Assembly (NCBI GenBank): GCA_029532415.1
Contig: JAQOTA010000071.1
Location: 744,001-808,000 of the forward strand
Length of the DNA stretch: 64,000 nt
From: Marasmius tenuissimus
Taxonomy: Eukaryota > Basidiomycota > Agaricomycetes > Agaricales > Marasmiaceae
Direction: 5' to 3'
This document shows positions 46,495-62,550 of the stretch, piece after piece (the first letter of the stretch is position 1; each line of letters begins with the position of its first letter). A program made the position numbers and the translations under genes. The notes under the pieces were generated by a model that ran no database searches, was not told the DNA's origin, and worked only from the letters and a program-made list of their open reading frames with translations.

Positions 46495-49400
46495 TTACAT
46501 TATAACACAATCCTTATCCTCCGCCTTCGCTCCTTGGATACCCATCTCTGCGAACGTTTGTGGCCCGCTCGGCTTCGGCCTTGGTGGCGCAGCTTCATTT
46601 CCGTAAGGTGCTTGACCTCCAGCGCTCCCTGGTCGGCTCCCTGGACCGCCACTCGATCCCGGTCTTGGTCCGTACCCTCCACTAATCCCCGGTCCTGCAG
46701 AAGGCACTCTCCCAGGGTGACCTGGATGAGGTGGTCGGCCTCCTGGTAGCTGTGCGTGCATGGGAGCTGGGGAGCTGGCGGGCGAAGAATTGGCGCTCCC
46801 GGAACCCGGGTCCGTGAGGGTGTAACGGTTTGCATTCGCAAATTGCTTCGGTGGGCCTTACGATTGAAAGCTCTCAGTAAAGATGCATCCGGTAGGGAAG
46901 ATCTTTGACTCACCCAAAGAAGGACTTCCGTATCCTTGCGGTGGTAGAGAACCTATTCGAGTGACCAAGGTCAAAATCATGATACTGACTAGCACTGCAT
47001 AAACCGAACAAACCTTGGTGATGAGGGTGAGGTGCGGGTCCTGGAGGAGGCTCGGTGGGATATCTTCCGTGTGGCCCGTGTCGTCCAGGTCCGGGAGGTC
47101 CAGGAGGCCCTGACGATCCGAGCGTATTCTTGCGAATCAACTCCACCACTTGCTTCGAATCCCGTCGGTAATGTTGTTGCTGTGGAGGACCCGGCTGTGG
47201 CCCACCATACCCGCCAGGTTGAGGCATTCCTGGCATTCCTGGGGCTGTAGAAAATTTCCAACTAGTCAGAGATGTTCCCCCGTAGCAGCCGATCTCCACT
47301 CACGTTGGTTCGTCCTTTCCATGTACCCATCTCTGACCTTTTGTGCCTCGCTCTTCTGTTTGGCCTGCGTTCTGGTCCTCACCAGCTTGTTTTCCGTTAT
47401 GTTATCATGCTCGGCCCGAGATAGAGATTGAGGTGTTGGTTGCTGAAGTGCTGCGAGTCGATCAGCGGCATCGGTGTTCCCGTGACCCGCAGCCTGGAAA
47501 ACAAACGAGTCAATGAAAGGTCCCGATGCTACATGGAGAACGAGAGGGAGTTCGTGTATATCGAGGGCACCGCTTTGGCGTGTTTACGGGCAAAAATCCC
47601 CGCATCTTTCTGCACGTTCCGGCGCGATCAAATTACCGTTCCACAAATCGAGTCGTGAACGTACGTCGCGTGCACAACACAACCGTTATTTATAAGAGCC
47701 ATGGGTGGCGATTGGTTTTCCCATCCCCCACCCATCCGAGCTTGACGGCAGGGAGGGGTAGGGAAAAAGACAACGAAGAATGGTCCTCACCTTCCCGTAC
47801 CAAACAATACTCTCCTCCACGTTCTTCTCCCCTCCAACCCCAACCTCCAAGTAATAGCCCATCGCAAACTCTGCTGAAGGGAGCCCCCGTCGAGCGGCCT
47901 TCTCCGCAAACACACGCGCCAACGATTCATCCTTCTCGAATCCACCCGGTCCTGCAACCTCTCCACTTCCACACAAGAACCACTTGGACAAGGCCATGTC
48001 TGCTTCTACTTCGCCTTGTTGGGAAGCCCTTGAGTACCACTCGACCGACAAGAGGGCATCTAGAGAAGAACACGAAATTTCCCGTTCAGCGATACGAGGA
48101 GGACCAAGTTCATCGACGACGTTGACGCACCAAACTCCCAAGGACTGACAGCGAACTCGTAGGCGTGGCCAAGCTTATATTGCGCAGGTGCAAAGTGCAA
48201 ATAAGCGCTCCGCTCGAGATGAGTCTTTGCTTCCTCTACATGTCGCGTCAGCTTTCAAGCTACGCGCCGAAACGGGGGATGCCACTCACTCAGCAATCCT
48301 TGGTTTCCGCCGAGGTGCGCTAGGTGCGGTGGTAGCAGTTGCAGTTGGTTCCACATATGTGGCGGGACGGTGTACTGAGTGAATTCACCTGAGGCAACCC
48401 ATGATCGTCAGTGCGAACAGTACTAATGTGGGTCGAGCATGTACTGACCCAACAACAACAGCGCGAAGACATAACCGGGCTGAGGGGAATCCAAGTTGCT
48501 TGCCACGGCAGCACGCTTGAGTAAGGGCAGCGCAGTCTCAGGAGAAGCGGGAAGGTTGAGTTGGCCAAGAAGATGGGCCATACCGAGACGCTGCGAAAAA
48601 CGTCAGTGACGGGGGTTTCCATTAAGAGAGAGCGCCGACTACTCACATACATACACGCCCCGACACCGTTCTTCACGCCTCTCTCAAAGCATTCCTTAGC
48701 ATGGACGAGATCTCCGAATGCTTCATAATCCCTGCCAATCCGGAACCACGCCCGTCCATGGCCACCTGCAGGTACAAATCGGGTTCAACAGATAGTCGAA
48801 AGCTTAATTCCAGGAATAGTCTACGTTACCTCTTGCAGAGCCTTCAAAGTCCCTGAATGCCTGCCTTGGGTTCTGCTTTACGTGTTCTGGGAACGCACCG
48901 CTTGCAGTCAAGCAGGCGCGATGATATAGAGCTTCTGCAACGTGCGCCGGGAGACCGCTCATACTCCCGCTGGTAGGAGCTTGTCCGGCCATTTGAAGAA
49001 CAATAGGCACGGCAACCTGTGCGAGCCTGGCTAGTTGCGGATCATCGATGGTGACAGGTCCCATCGGAGGTTCAGTTGCGCTGCTGCTGGAGCTATTCGG
49101 GTACGTGGACACGAGGGCGGCGGTAGTTGCGGCGTTTTTGTCAACCAAAAACAGAACGTCGCGACACCATTGGATCTGGGTAGCAGGAGGCGCAGAATTG
49201 ATGTTGTTGATTGACTCTAGGAGAACGGGTATCGTAGGAAGGGGAATGGTAAGTTGGTTTGGGGTTGGACCAGCCGGAGGAGGAGAAGAGTTTCCGTTGC
49301 CCAAGGTCATGCCCGACATGGATTGCGCTAGACTTGGTGTTCCGTAGTGATCTGGCATGGGCAATGACGGCGATGATGTTGTGTGATTGAGGGATGGTGG

Positions 49401-49755
49401 GCCTAGGGTCGTCAACGGTGAGCAACAATCGCAATTCCGCACTCAATCCGTGGCTCACCCCCATTGTAGCCTGGCTGAGGACTCGTCGAATAGCTTCTGG
49501 GCGGTGCAGCACCTGGGGGTAAACCTGGCCCTGGCCCTGGAGCCTGCAATCCTCCCCAAGGTGACCATCCTCCTGGTCCTGCTGGTCCTCCTCCACCGTA
49601 TGGGTTTGGCCCTGGCGGAGGTGACTGATATCCTGCGTGATGTGAAGGTGGTGGGGGAGACTGGAATCCTGGGCTATAGTTGACGTGCATTTGTGGTGGG
49701 TTTGGAAGAGGTGGTGTACTGCTATAGTTGCCCAAATTTTCCAGGTTACGAGCCA
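46495..49755 (-). CDS. SKT5: Skt5/Chs4 chitin synthase activator, prenylated
   Basis: Recruits and activates chitin synthase at the cell surface or septum. The start is MARNLENLGNYSSTPPLPNP, with a long Pro/Gly-rich region. A helical Sel1-repeat domain follows, with PALVDD-type spacing and repeats such as AEALYHRACLTASGAFPEHV, GHGRAWFRIGRDYEAFGD, AKECFERGVKNGVGACMYRL, HLERSAYLHFAPAQYKLG, WYSRASQQGEVEADMALSKW and RGLPSAEFAMGYYLEVGVGG. The C-terminal part is again Pro/Gly-rich and the protein ends DCVIM, a CaaX box for farnesylation; yeast Skt5 also ends with a CaaX motif. At least six introns. Ends of several exons are uncertain in the low-complexity parts. Confidence 0.9.
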
Positions 49756-52216
49756 TCTGAGAACGAGTTAGATATAGCGATCGCGTTCGAGATCGAAATG
49801 AAGAATGAAATCGGAAAGTTGAGAAAAAATGAAGGAGGAAATGACAGATTGAGAATGTATTGGGGATCGTGGAATCAGCCAGCAGCCAATAGACTGCCAG
49901 AGGTCCCAACGCTGAATTCTCGTTGCGATAGCGGCTCGAGAATGGAATTGAGAACGCACATCTTGGTCAACTCGGTGAGGTTTGGGGGCAGCCAAGGGTG
50001 CTTGTACTCCTGGTAATGATGGTGGAGGAGGAACGTTCATATCGTGGTGTCACTTGTAATACTAATAGTAAATCTTGTCCTGTCTTGTCGTGATGGCTGG
50101 CAGCGGGCGCAATGACGTGAGTACTTTCTCCTGATTTGTGGCTTGATCCGCCGAAATGACCTTGATTTCGACACAAAAAAACTTGGAGATGAGAATGAGA
50201 GGGAACAGACAGTCAACCGGACAGAAATTCGAGTAAAATCGGGTGTACGTGAGGCTCAAGCCAGCTTATATGTTGGCGCATCACGTCACAGCCTCCCTAG
50301 GACCTCTTGAACAGCCACGCCCACCAAGCCTGTGGACCTCTCGCCCGACCTGCAATTTGGACACGTTTCACGACTGCTGCGCACCGGGATATCATCGAAT
50401 ATTCAATTTTACCACCAATTCTCGCGGCGTGTAACTTCCTTCACAACCGCAAGCTGGGATGTCCAGTTTACTGCTCAAGAATCCCATGTCAGGCACTCGC
50501 AATCCAAGGATGAACGTGGCTCATCTAGCATGGATTGACAGCGCCTCGTCAAGGTAACAATCAATACCAGCCACTTCAGGTGTCGACATTGCCTATATTA
50601 AACCTGTTGGACTGGTTCCGAAGGGCAACTCGGACAACGTTGGTTCCCAGTCTCATCAAGCTTGTGTGACCGACGATATGGAGCTGTTGCCACTCTCGGA
50701 ATCGACCTCCGGGAGAGTAGAAAAGTACACTCGACCCTCAGGAAATCTCCACTGACCCTTAGCGGTAATTAGCCCGCTCCACGAACTCGGCACATTCCAG
50801 CTACCTCAAAACCAAACAACTCGGTGCCGTCAGTAGTGATACCTGGGGTCTCGCTGGCGAACTCCGCAGCTTCCTCCCTGAAAAATAGACTGCTTACTCA
50901 CAGGAAACCCTTCTTGCAAATTCCTACTCGAGTTCGATAGACACTGCTTGTACATCGCCTATCGATCTTTCCTCGATCCATTCCCCGGACACCACCCGTC
51001 ATCCCCGCCCCGAGGTTCACCGTTACCCTGAACCTGGCCTCCTACAGCCTCCTACCCATATATTACGCGGGGACGGCTCAAATATTGCAAATCTCACACA
51101 GATCTTGCGCGACCAACCAGACGATCGAACTGTGTCGGAAGGACGGGTAATGCTGGGCGTTAGGGTAAAAGCACCATCCCCCAGTCCTTCTCGTGCTACT
51201 TATACTGCCATGCATCTTTGCGAGGCGGCTAACGTCTCAGGTACAGTCTCGAACGCACGTGCAAGTCATCAAGAACTCCGGGCACTCAGGGACTGCTCTC
51301 TTCGTCATCTCCAAAGCAAACATGATGGACCTCTATCATTTTCCAGACTTGGACTGAACATGCTTGAACCGACTGTTGCCCGGATGGTCGACGGCCACTG
51401 TCGTGCTTAACACATAGCATGCGGCAACTGGAAGCACCCTGCGAATTGCGGGACGTCTCATGTCCTAGGGGATGCTGGACTCTACTGCGGGGTGGCAGAG
51501 GTGGTACTACTCCGCTAGTTGCCTCCTCTTGCATATGCGGAAGACCAAGGATCAGGGACCGAGAGACGACGTGCTTTTTTGTTGGGAGGGAAACGATGCT
51601 CTGTAAACGCACTCCAACGAGTTGTTCTATTACTGTAAACCGTTCCTTATTGTCATTGTTTGACCCAAGCACGGTATTAATACCATCAATGAACATGATG
51701 CGTTCAGCTTCCTCGATCACGACGAGTCCCGACACTGTACGCTTCCAATTTTTCTAATGATACATGATCAGACTCTGTGCTGAGGTGCTACCTACCTATG
51801 ATTTAGTTGAGCAAACTAAAGTGCATGAACTCAGAGGCCCAATTGGAGAGCCTTGGCATTCGTTACCTTTACGGCACCCGAGACGTACAAAATTTACACA
51901 GCCACCACGCGCTCATTGTTCTTTGTCCTTGGCCTCATTGTCCAACGCGACGCCATTGTTCTCCTTGTGTTCCTCTATTGTTCACCTGTCCAAAGCTTTC
52001 CATTATAAATGACCCCCGATGGCACGCAATGTTTCCGTATTCCCTCTTTTTCCTTCTCCCAGCTCCCGGCTGAGCACTTTCAGTTCAGTTTCACGTCCTC
52101 TCTCTACAAGTTCTCTGACGACACCTACTACGATCTTTTCTCACCACATCTTACTTTGACGACTTTCTAAACATTCATTTTTCTGTGGGAAGACTCGTTT
52201 GCCTCGTTTAGACACC
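49756..52216. other. Intergenic region between SKT5 and aspartic protease
   Basis: About 2.5 kb including both promoters. An uninterrupted minus-strand frame of 149 codons at 51286-51735 and a plus-strand frame at 51105-51410 overlap; neither shows a domain or splice support. No repeat or mobile element seen. Confidence 0.4.
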
Positions 52217-53891
52217 ATGAAATTCTCCGGACCGATTACTTTGTTCGTTGCACTCGCCCAGTGCCTAGTCATCGATGCGCTACCCATGCCCAAGAAACGT
52301 GGACCAGGTTCAATCACATTACCCTTGAAACGCGTCGAAAGGGCTATCGACGCCACTGGTGATCTACATCCCAACCTGGTACGTCGCCGAATGACCTGTA
52401 ATCGCGTGTATTCGCTAACACAATAAATAGCTCTTGCGGCAACACCTCAACAACGCCTACCGCCGTCTGGCGCGTATGACTGGCTCTGAACAGCCCTCTG
52501 AGCAGGAGCTCACGAAACGATTCATTGAAGAAATAGATTCTTTACCCAGTGGCCATCCCGTGAAACGCTACACCATTGCCAACACCGATCTTATCCAAGA
52601 CACGCAGCAGACGAATGGTCGGTATTTTCTTGACTGCAGTTTCCCCTTTACCTTAGGTCTGATTTCGTTCGGCTCACAGTGACGGTGATTCACCACCCCC
52701 GGAATGCAATGACTCCCTAAAGCTCGAGATCATGTACGTCTCTCCCAGACTTCCAAAATATCCTATGCCTAACCGCTCTGAACAGTGCCAATGATGTCGG
52801 CTACTTCTCCGTAGTCGAACTCGGGACTCCCGCTCGCGAGTTCCGCCTTTTGATGGACTCTGGCTCTGCCGACTTCTGGGTTGGCGGTGAAGGCTGCCAG
52901 ACCGACGAGGAAGGTGGAGGGGGTGAATGTGGCAGGAGCCACCAGTATCTAGGAAGCAACTCCTCATCCAGCTTTATCGACATGAACGTTCCTTTTGAGG
53001 TTACGTATGGCTCGGGACATGTCGAAGGAACTAAGGTCCTTGATGATTTCCTTTTCGGCGGATTCCTGCTTCCGAAACTTCAATTCGGTGCTGCTCTTCT
53101 TGAGTCGGAGGACTTCTCTGGTGATGATGTCCCGTTCGATGGGTTGATGGGGCTTGCATTATCGGTATGTTCTAATCGCCCGAGCTTCCTGACTATATCC
53201 TCAATCAAGTGTTCTTTTTCAGTCACTGTCGGAACTCCAAGGCCCGACACCCATTGAGGCACTCGTTGCCAGTGGCCTTATCGACGAACCCATTGTCTCG
53301 TACAAAATTTCCCGTCGTGCCGATGGTAAAGATGATGGTGAAATCACCTTTGGCGCTCTCAAGGAGGACCAATTCGATGCCAGCACGTTGGTCACCTTAC
53401 CCAACATCTCCCCCATCGGGTTCTGGACCGCTGCACTTGATAACAGCACCGTCAACGGCAAGGACACGGGTATCGGTGCTCGTGAGGCTATTCTTGATAC
53501 TGGAACCACTTTGTTCATCCCTCCCCGTGCCGAAGCTAAGAAGATCCATGCTATGATTGATGGCTCCAGTATCGACGAGCAAGGACGATACCATGTTCCC
53601 TGTGACACCAACGCGACTCTGGCTTTCACCTTTGGCGGCCAGTCTTTCGAGATTGATTCGAGGGACTTGGCATTTGCCAAAGTCGGGGATAACGATTGTC
53701 TTTCGGGGATCGGGGCGAATGATGGAGATGGCGAGACCTGGTTGGTAAGTGCTCACTAATAACCTTGTCCTCTCTTTTGGGCGGCCGCTTATATACTCCT
53801 CTCCTTCTAGATCGGTGATACCTTTTTGAAGAACGTCTATTTCTCCACGAATGTGAAGACGAATGAAATTACGCTTGCTAAACTCGTTTAA
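52217..53891 (+). CDS. Secreted pepsin-like aspartic protease (family A1)
   Basis: An extracellular or vacuolar endopeptidase. The start MKFSGPITLFVALAQCLVID has a signal peptide (hydrophobic residues 4-21). A propeptide of about 90 residues follows, containing dibasic sites (KKR, VKR). Six exons. The first catalytic Asp lies in LLMDSGSADFWVG (near 52853) and the second in AILDTGTTLFIPP (near 53500). Both flank the typical VTYGSGHVEGTKV and FDGLMGLALS segments. The end is IGDTFLKNVYFSTNVKTNEI. Length is about 480 aa. The stretch EGCQTDEEGGGGECG between the first Asp and the flap is an unusual acidic glycine-rich insertion. Family assignment is certain; substrate is unknown. Confidence 0.95.
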
Positions 53892-54632
53892 TCCTCTTTC
53901 TTTCCCCCTTCTGCTTTCTTTTCCCGTGGTGTCAGGACTTTCTCGTGATGTAGATGTATCAAATACTTCCATGCTCGCTGTACTGTAGCGTTATTGATTT
54001 CTCACTTGTAGATTAGTTATCTTAGTCACCATGTAATGTATAGTCCGTTGAACGATGACTTTGTGTGCTTCTTTGTGTGGAAGTGTGTCGTTTCCTGGGA
54101 GCAAACTGCGCGGGTGAGAACGTCAATCATCTTTGACCCGCTTCTTACCCCGCACCTTCCCAACTCCCCGCGCGAATGTGGGAAGTTTGGATTGGCTCTA
54201 CTTCCGCTCCGCTGATTCGGAAATCCATGATATGATAAATTGCCTGACGAACTGGGTCTGTTTTGAACTGACACGTCAAGGCTCAAAATTCCTGAAGAGG
54301 ATCGGAGTCCGGTTGCAGTCCCAGGTTGAAACTTGTCGGTTTGCCGGAAGCCAAGCTAGTCTAAAGAACCGAACCAGGATCGACATGAATGTGAATGGCA
54401 ACGAAATTGATTGTGGGGTTCACGAATCAACTTTTGAACACTTTAGATTGAAGACTAAAAAAGTTCGCGCGCCGCCAGTCCCAGATAAGCGGCAATTTTG
54501 GGGGCAGTTTAGCGGTGGTAGCCAAACACAACCAAATAATATTGCTCGACGGCGACGACGACGACCGGCCTTATCTGGCTTCCTATCTGCTTTGCGGCCA
54601 CTCGCCCAGCTCTCATTTATTATTTCCTGTAG
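53892..54632. other. Intergenic region upstream of MYST gene
   Basis: 3' flank of the protease gene and promoter of the acetyltransferase gene. A short gac/cga triplet run occurs near 54550. No gene seen. Confidence 0.4.
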
Positions 54633-58665
<4,033 letters not shown>

Positions 58666-58996
58666 TTTACTTTCTTGGACTTTTTATCATATCTTTATTA
58701 TCATTTTCTTGACGCACCCATGTAGGATTTGTACATTGAATATCATGAAATATCATTGGTCATTGTCTGGTTCGTGGTTTACTTTGGATTAGTCAGCGGC
58801 TTACGCCGGCTTGGGTTGGGTTGGGCCGCGCAGCAGCTCACTCGCCAGCTCGCTCGTTTGTCGCTCGTTTGCTCAGTTTCGCATCGGCACATTGCAATGG
58901 TCATGGTCCAGAGGTTTGTTTCCCTCATACCACCATGTCTACTTGCCCTTGGCTCATTTTTTTGCAATTCTTTCAACATGGCTTAGTGACCGAACC
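58666..58996. other. Short intergenic region
   Basis: Tandem spacing between the MYST gene and the SANT-like gene. Nothing notable seen. Confidence 0.4.
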
Positions 58997-60852
58997 ATGC
59001 AATACTCCCATCTGACACAGGGTTTGGCTGATCGCAGGGACTCGACTCTGGATAGTAACGGTTCAGTGAGTGTGGCGAAGTTACGATTCGAATTCGAGGC
59101 TGAATTGAGCTGTTTTTCTCCGTTGATTGGTTCGTGAAGGCTCCCTTCCAGACTCATCAGATCCCAAACCAGGCTTTGAATCCGCACCATCTTTCAACTA
59201 ATTCCTATGGTGCACGTCCTCCTCAGCCCGACTACCGTCTTTCTCCTGGTCCTACACCGTCGCCCATTCATGGCCAGCAGAATGGTGCCAGTGCTCATCC
59301 GCAGTCCTCGTCAACCTCTCATTATGCCTACAATACCAATCAACAACCCCCACCTTCAACTAGTTCACCGGCGATGAAGCGGAAGCCCGACACCCCACTA
59401 TCTCAAGCTCCAACCAAGCGAAGGAGAGAGCCCATCGAAGAAATCGACTCTTTTGATATGGAGAGCGGTGGACAAGGCGCCAAGCATTGGACGGATGAAG
59501 AGAAGACAAAACTGTTCACCTGGCTAATGGGAGTTGGACAAGATGAGCACTGGCAATCATTGCGATCTGCAAAGAATTCCTGTCTCCGAGAGGTACCGTT
59601 TCTTCTTTTGTATGTGTGCCAGCCACGCTGACGCAAGTAGTGCGCGAATGAGGTATTCGGTGGAAAAAAGACTTATCAGGCCCTCAAAGGCTGTTTCGAG
59701 CGCAACTTCAACCTCTTTAAACAAATCTATGCCTTCGAAAACTTCCATGCATCCGCCCCCAGTGTCCTCTCATCAGCTGACGCTGACCGCTTGAAGGAAT
59801 ATGAAAGGAGACTTCAAGTCGCCCGTCGTTCAGGCTGTGATGTGGGAAATGTGACAGCGAGGACTATCGACCATTGGCATCGAGCTGGGTGGTATAGCTT
59901 ATTCCATCACAGGTATATTCAGTTTCTTTTTCCTGTTTTCCGTCGCAGGTTTGACGTCAGCATAGGTGGCACGGGGATCCCCAGACAGTCAAGCCGGCCT
60001 CTTCCATCGGCCGCAACGGAAATTTGAATGGTGATGAGATAGACGGGGAAGACGATAACGAAGTCAATATGGAGTTCGACAATTTAAACAGTTCCCCTCG
60101 ACCACTCCCTGGCCATCCTATATCATCACCCTCTACAAACCCAAACCCAAATCCAAACCCATGTCTCATGCTCATGACCGTCAGCAAGCTTTACCGTCAT
60201 ACGTTAACCCACAGTCCCTCTCTCATTCACCGACCGTTCCCAATCATAGCGCTACTTCACATACACAGCACTCACATGTGGCGCACGTGAACACGCCTTC
60301 GGCGGCTTCGTCCTCTACCCTTCTCTCTTCGTCTACATCCGGTTTAGCCTCGTCTCAATCTAGCCATCAACCCAGAAATTCTCTACCCATCCAAACTCCC
60401 GTCCCGACCATATCCACTCCACAAATATCACCCTCAACATCCGTCTCTGCCTCCGCTGCTACCTCTGACAACACTGCGGTCAATTTAACTTTGACCCAGG
60501 GGATGATCAACACCTACTTACAATTTCTTCAAGTGCAAACCCACACCAGTAAAATGAAGCTGGAATACATGCGACGCCGCGAGGAACGGGAGGAGGCAGA
60601 GAGCGCTCGGAGGAGAGAGATGGAGCGCTTGAAACTAGAAAGGGAAACCCAACAATTTGAGCACGAGAAACTCACCGCGCATGCGAAGCAAAGAACTGAT
60701 CGAGCTATTGTGAGTGATTCATGGTCGATTTCGCAGTTTCTTGTTTCTCAACGCTGGTCGTCGTCATCAGGAAGTTCTCAGCAACCCAAGCGTAGACCCG
60801 AGCGTCAAACAAGCGGCTGGAGAATATCTAAAGCGATTATTCGATTCGTAGT
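58997..60852 (+). CDS. SANT/Myb-like protein with C-terminal coiled coil
   Basis: Probably a nuclear DNA-binding or chromatin protein; I do not recognise a named family. Exon 1 gives MQYSHLTQGLADRRDSTLDS (ATG at 58997) and is spliced at a GTGAGT donor to THQIPNQALNPHH. A Ser/Pro-rich stretch with KRKPDTPLS and TKRRREP, likely nuclear localisation signals, precedes a helical trihelix- or SANT-like domain (GAKHWTDEEKTKLFTWLMGV, HWQSLRSAKNSCLRECANEV, ALKGCFERNFNLFKQIYAFE). After GWYSLFHHR an intron leads to WHGDPQTVKPASS. An Asn/Pro-repeat and Ser/Thr-rich region then shifts frame through an unresolved intron near 60050-60160. A coiled coil (MKLEYMRRREEREEAESARR) closes before EYLKRLFDS. Confidence 0.75.
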
Positions 60853-61311
60853 CTTCCACGGACAGCTTTCCTTCACTGCTTTCTTGCTCATGCATCTGGA
60901 TCTTGAACTTGCTTTCGTTACATTACGTCTATCTACATATGTATCTTATCTTGCATACTCATCTGTGTATTTACAGTGTTGTTTTCCGTGCTTAATCATT
61001 CGGAAACGTTCTTAGGTCAAAAGATCGATGGACGCGACCTTTTTTGTTAGGCATCTGTAGATGTTATATATCGTACCTCTATCCTATTGAAACGTGCCAC
61101 TTCGAAGGATTCCTGAGTGTTGCCCTTGTCCCTGGCTATCCATTACACTATCACCTTTGTCTGGAGGCTGACCTGTGTATTGTTATCACTTTCGCCAGGG
61201 TCGAGTTGTGGTTCGTGGTTTCTCGATGCTTAGACCCCTCAACATGCCTCGAAAAGGATCGGAGGTGATTCTATTGTTCACAGTGGCTTTATATATACCG
61301 CATAAGTCACG
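60853..61311. other. Intergenic region
   Basis: 3' flank of the SANT-like gene. A TATATA motif at about 61290-61296 lies about 20 bases before the following ORF start, too close for a standard TATA promoter. No gene seen. Confidence 0.4.
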
Positions 61312-62115
61312 ATGAGTCCAACCAACATCCAGCCTCTTTCGTCTGCCACAACGGTCCACCAGTCGGCGCCACATCCGACTCATATTTCTTCCACCGGCAA
61401 AGACACCAGTACACAGTGCCCTCGCTACTTCACTCCCATGGACTCCGAGAATCAAGCCAACTCGACGACCGTGAGCCAGGTCGCGACTCACGATCTGTCA
61501 TCCAATACCAGGATACAAGCTCGCGCCACATGTCTGGGACCGAAGCCCTTATTCCCAAAGTCAAAAGCTCCGTCCGCGTCTCTACGTCCCAGACGTAGTA
61601 CCGGTAGACTCAGCTTCCCGAAGCAGCTATCGAGGCAGCCCACTCCCCGGTTTCTCCACGGTCCCGTACAGAACGTCAAATCTGCCACGCGGGGATCACC
61701 GCTAGTTCGTCCACCTTCAAAGCGGGCTCAGGTTGGCTCCCAAAAAGCCAATACGAAGACTGGGGAGTCGAGTATCGGACCTGATGACATTGATATGGCT
61801 GGACTCGCCTTGGAAACGGAGGACCAGATAACACGAGCTGGACTCCCTGGGCGTCCTCAGGATTGCGTCGGGAAGCTTGTTATTCAAACGCGTAAAAGTA
61901 CGCGTCCCTGCAGCGCAGATACAACCAGCAAATGTGCCAGAACACACTCGAGGGGGTCGATACAAGATATTCACGAAGTAGAGGGCAAGGAGGCCGCCGA
62001 TAGCACGGGACTCGTTCAACAGGATGCCGACAATCACGATGATGCCAACAAAAGCGATAGGAAGAACGAGAACTCTGGGTGCCGAGGGACAGACGATCCT
62101 GAGACTCCGTTGTAG
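61312..62115 (+). CDS. Hypothetical protein, disordered and basic
   Basis: A single uninterrupted frame of 267 codons beginning MSPTNIQPLSSATTVHQSAP. Composition is Ser/Thr/Pro/Arg-rich with no predicted membrane segment. Basic stretches include LRPRRSTGRLSFPKQLSRQP, and the second half becomes more acidic. No domain is recognised. It has no intron, unlike neighbouring genes, and is opposed over about 400 bases by a long minus-strand frame (61717-62550). It may be a real orphan gene or a chance ORF. Confidence 0.45.
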   Translation: MSPTNIQPLSSATTVHQSAPHPTHISSTGKDTSTQCPRYFTPMDSENQANSTTVSQVATHDLSSNTRIQARATCLGPKPLFPKSKAPSASLRPRRSTGRLSFPKQLSRQPTPRFLHGPVQNVKSATRGSPLVRPPSKRAQVGSQKANTKTGESSIGPDDIDMAGLALETEDQITRAGLPGRPQDCVGKLVIQTRKSTRPCSADTTSKCARTHSRGSIQDIHEVEGKEAADSTGLVQQDADNHDDANKSDRKNENSGCRGTDDPETPL

Positions 62116-62550
62116 GCATAGAGCCATAGGTACGCATAGCGAATGCGACCCCGTGTCGAAGAGTAAGAGGAGCCATGACAGGAGGTGGGAGAATCGAGAA
62201 GCCCTGCACGATCTGGGCTGAATAGGGCCATTGTCATCAATTCCGCCCCTCAACCTAGTCCGCTCGCTGTATAGACCCTCGTTCACGAAAGACGTATGAA
62301 TAGACTGGGGGTATGGACTGCATATAATTATATCGACCCGTGTGAAGTAAAGCACCGTAGTTGGTTCGGTATTGAACATCAATTGTGCGTAACATAAACC
62401 GAGTCCATTCAACAAACCAACCAGCTCAGTCAGTTCCTCTGGATTCGATAGGATCAGGAAGGGATCAGGAAGATGGTGATCGTACTCAAGTTCCCAACGA
62501 TGCCGGCGTGACCCGATAGCCACAGCTGATAGAATTATCAACATCTCCAA
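61717..62550 (-). CDS. Antisense open frame, probably not coding
   Basis: A 277-codon frame starting MEMLIILSAVAIGSRRHRWE, overlapping the plus-strand orphan ORF antisense at 61717-62115. It contains hydrophobic segments (LLSWLLLLF, VLPIAFVGIIVIVGILL) that would be membrane spans if expressed. Its hydrophobicity within the overlap may simply be the complement of the opposite strand. I recognise no domain and rate coding as unlikely, yet length alone keeps it open. Confidence 0.2.
   Translation of the reverse strand: MEMLIILSAVAIGSRRHRWELEYDHHLPDPFLILSNPEELTELVGLLNGLGLCYAQLMFNTEPTTVLYFTRVDIIICSPYPQSIHTSFVNEGLYSERTRLRGGIDDNGPIQPRSCRASRFSHLLSWLLLLFDTGSHSLCVPMALCLQRSLRIVCPSAPRVLVLPIAFVGIIVIVGILLNESRAIGGLLALYFVNILYRPPRVCSGTFAGCICAAGTRTFTRLNNKLPDAILRTPRESSSCYLVLRFQGESSHINVIRSDTRLPSLRIGFLGANLSPL

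Noticed and set aside
47526..48125. 199-codon plus-strand frame inside SKT5
   Set aside because: It is the complement of the Sel1-repeat coding region.
51286..51735. 149-codon minus frame as a gene
   Set aside because: No domain, no splice support, and an overlapping frame on the other strand.
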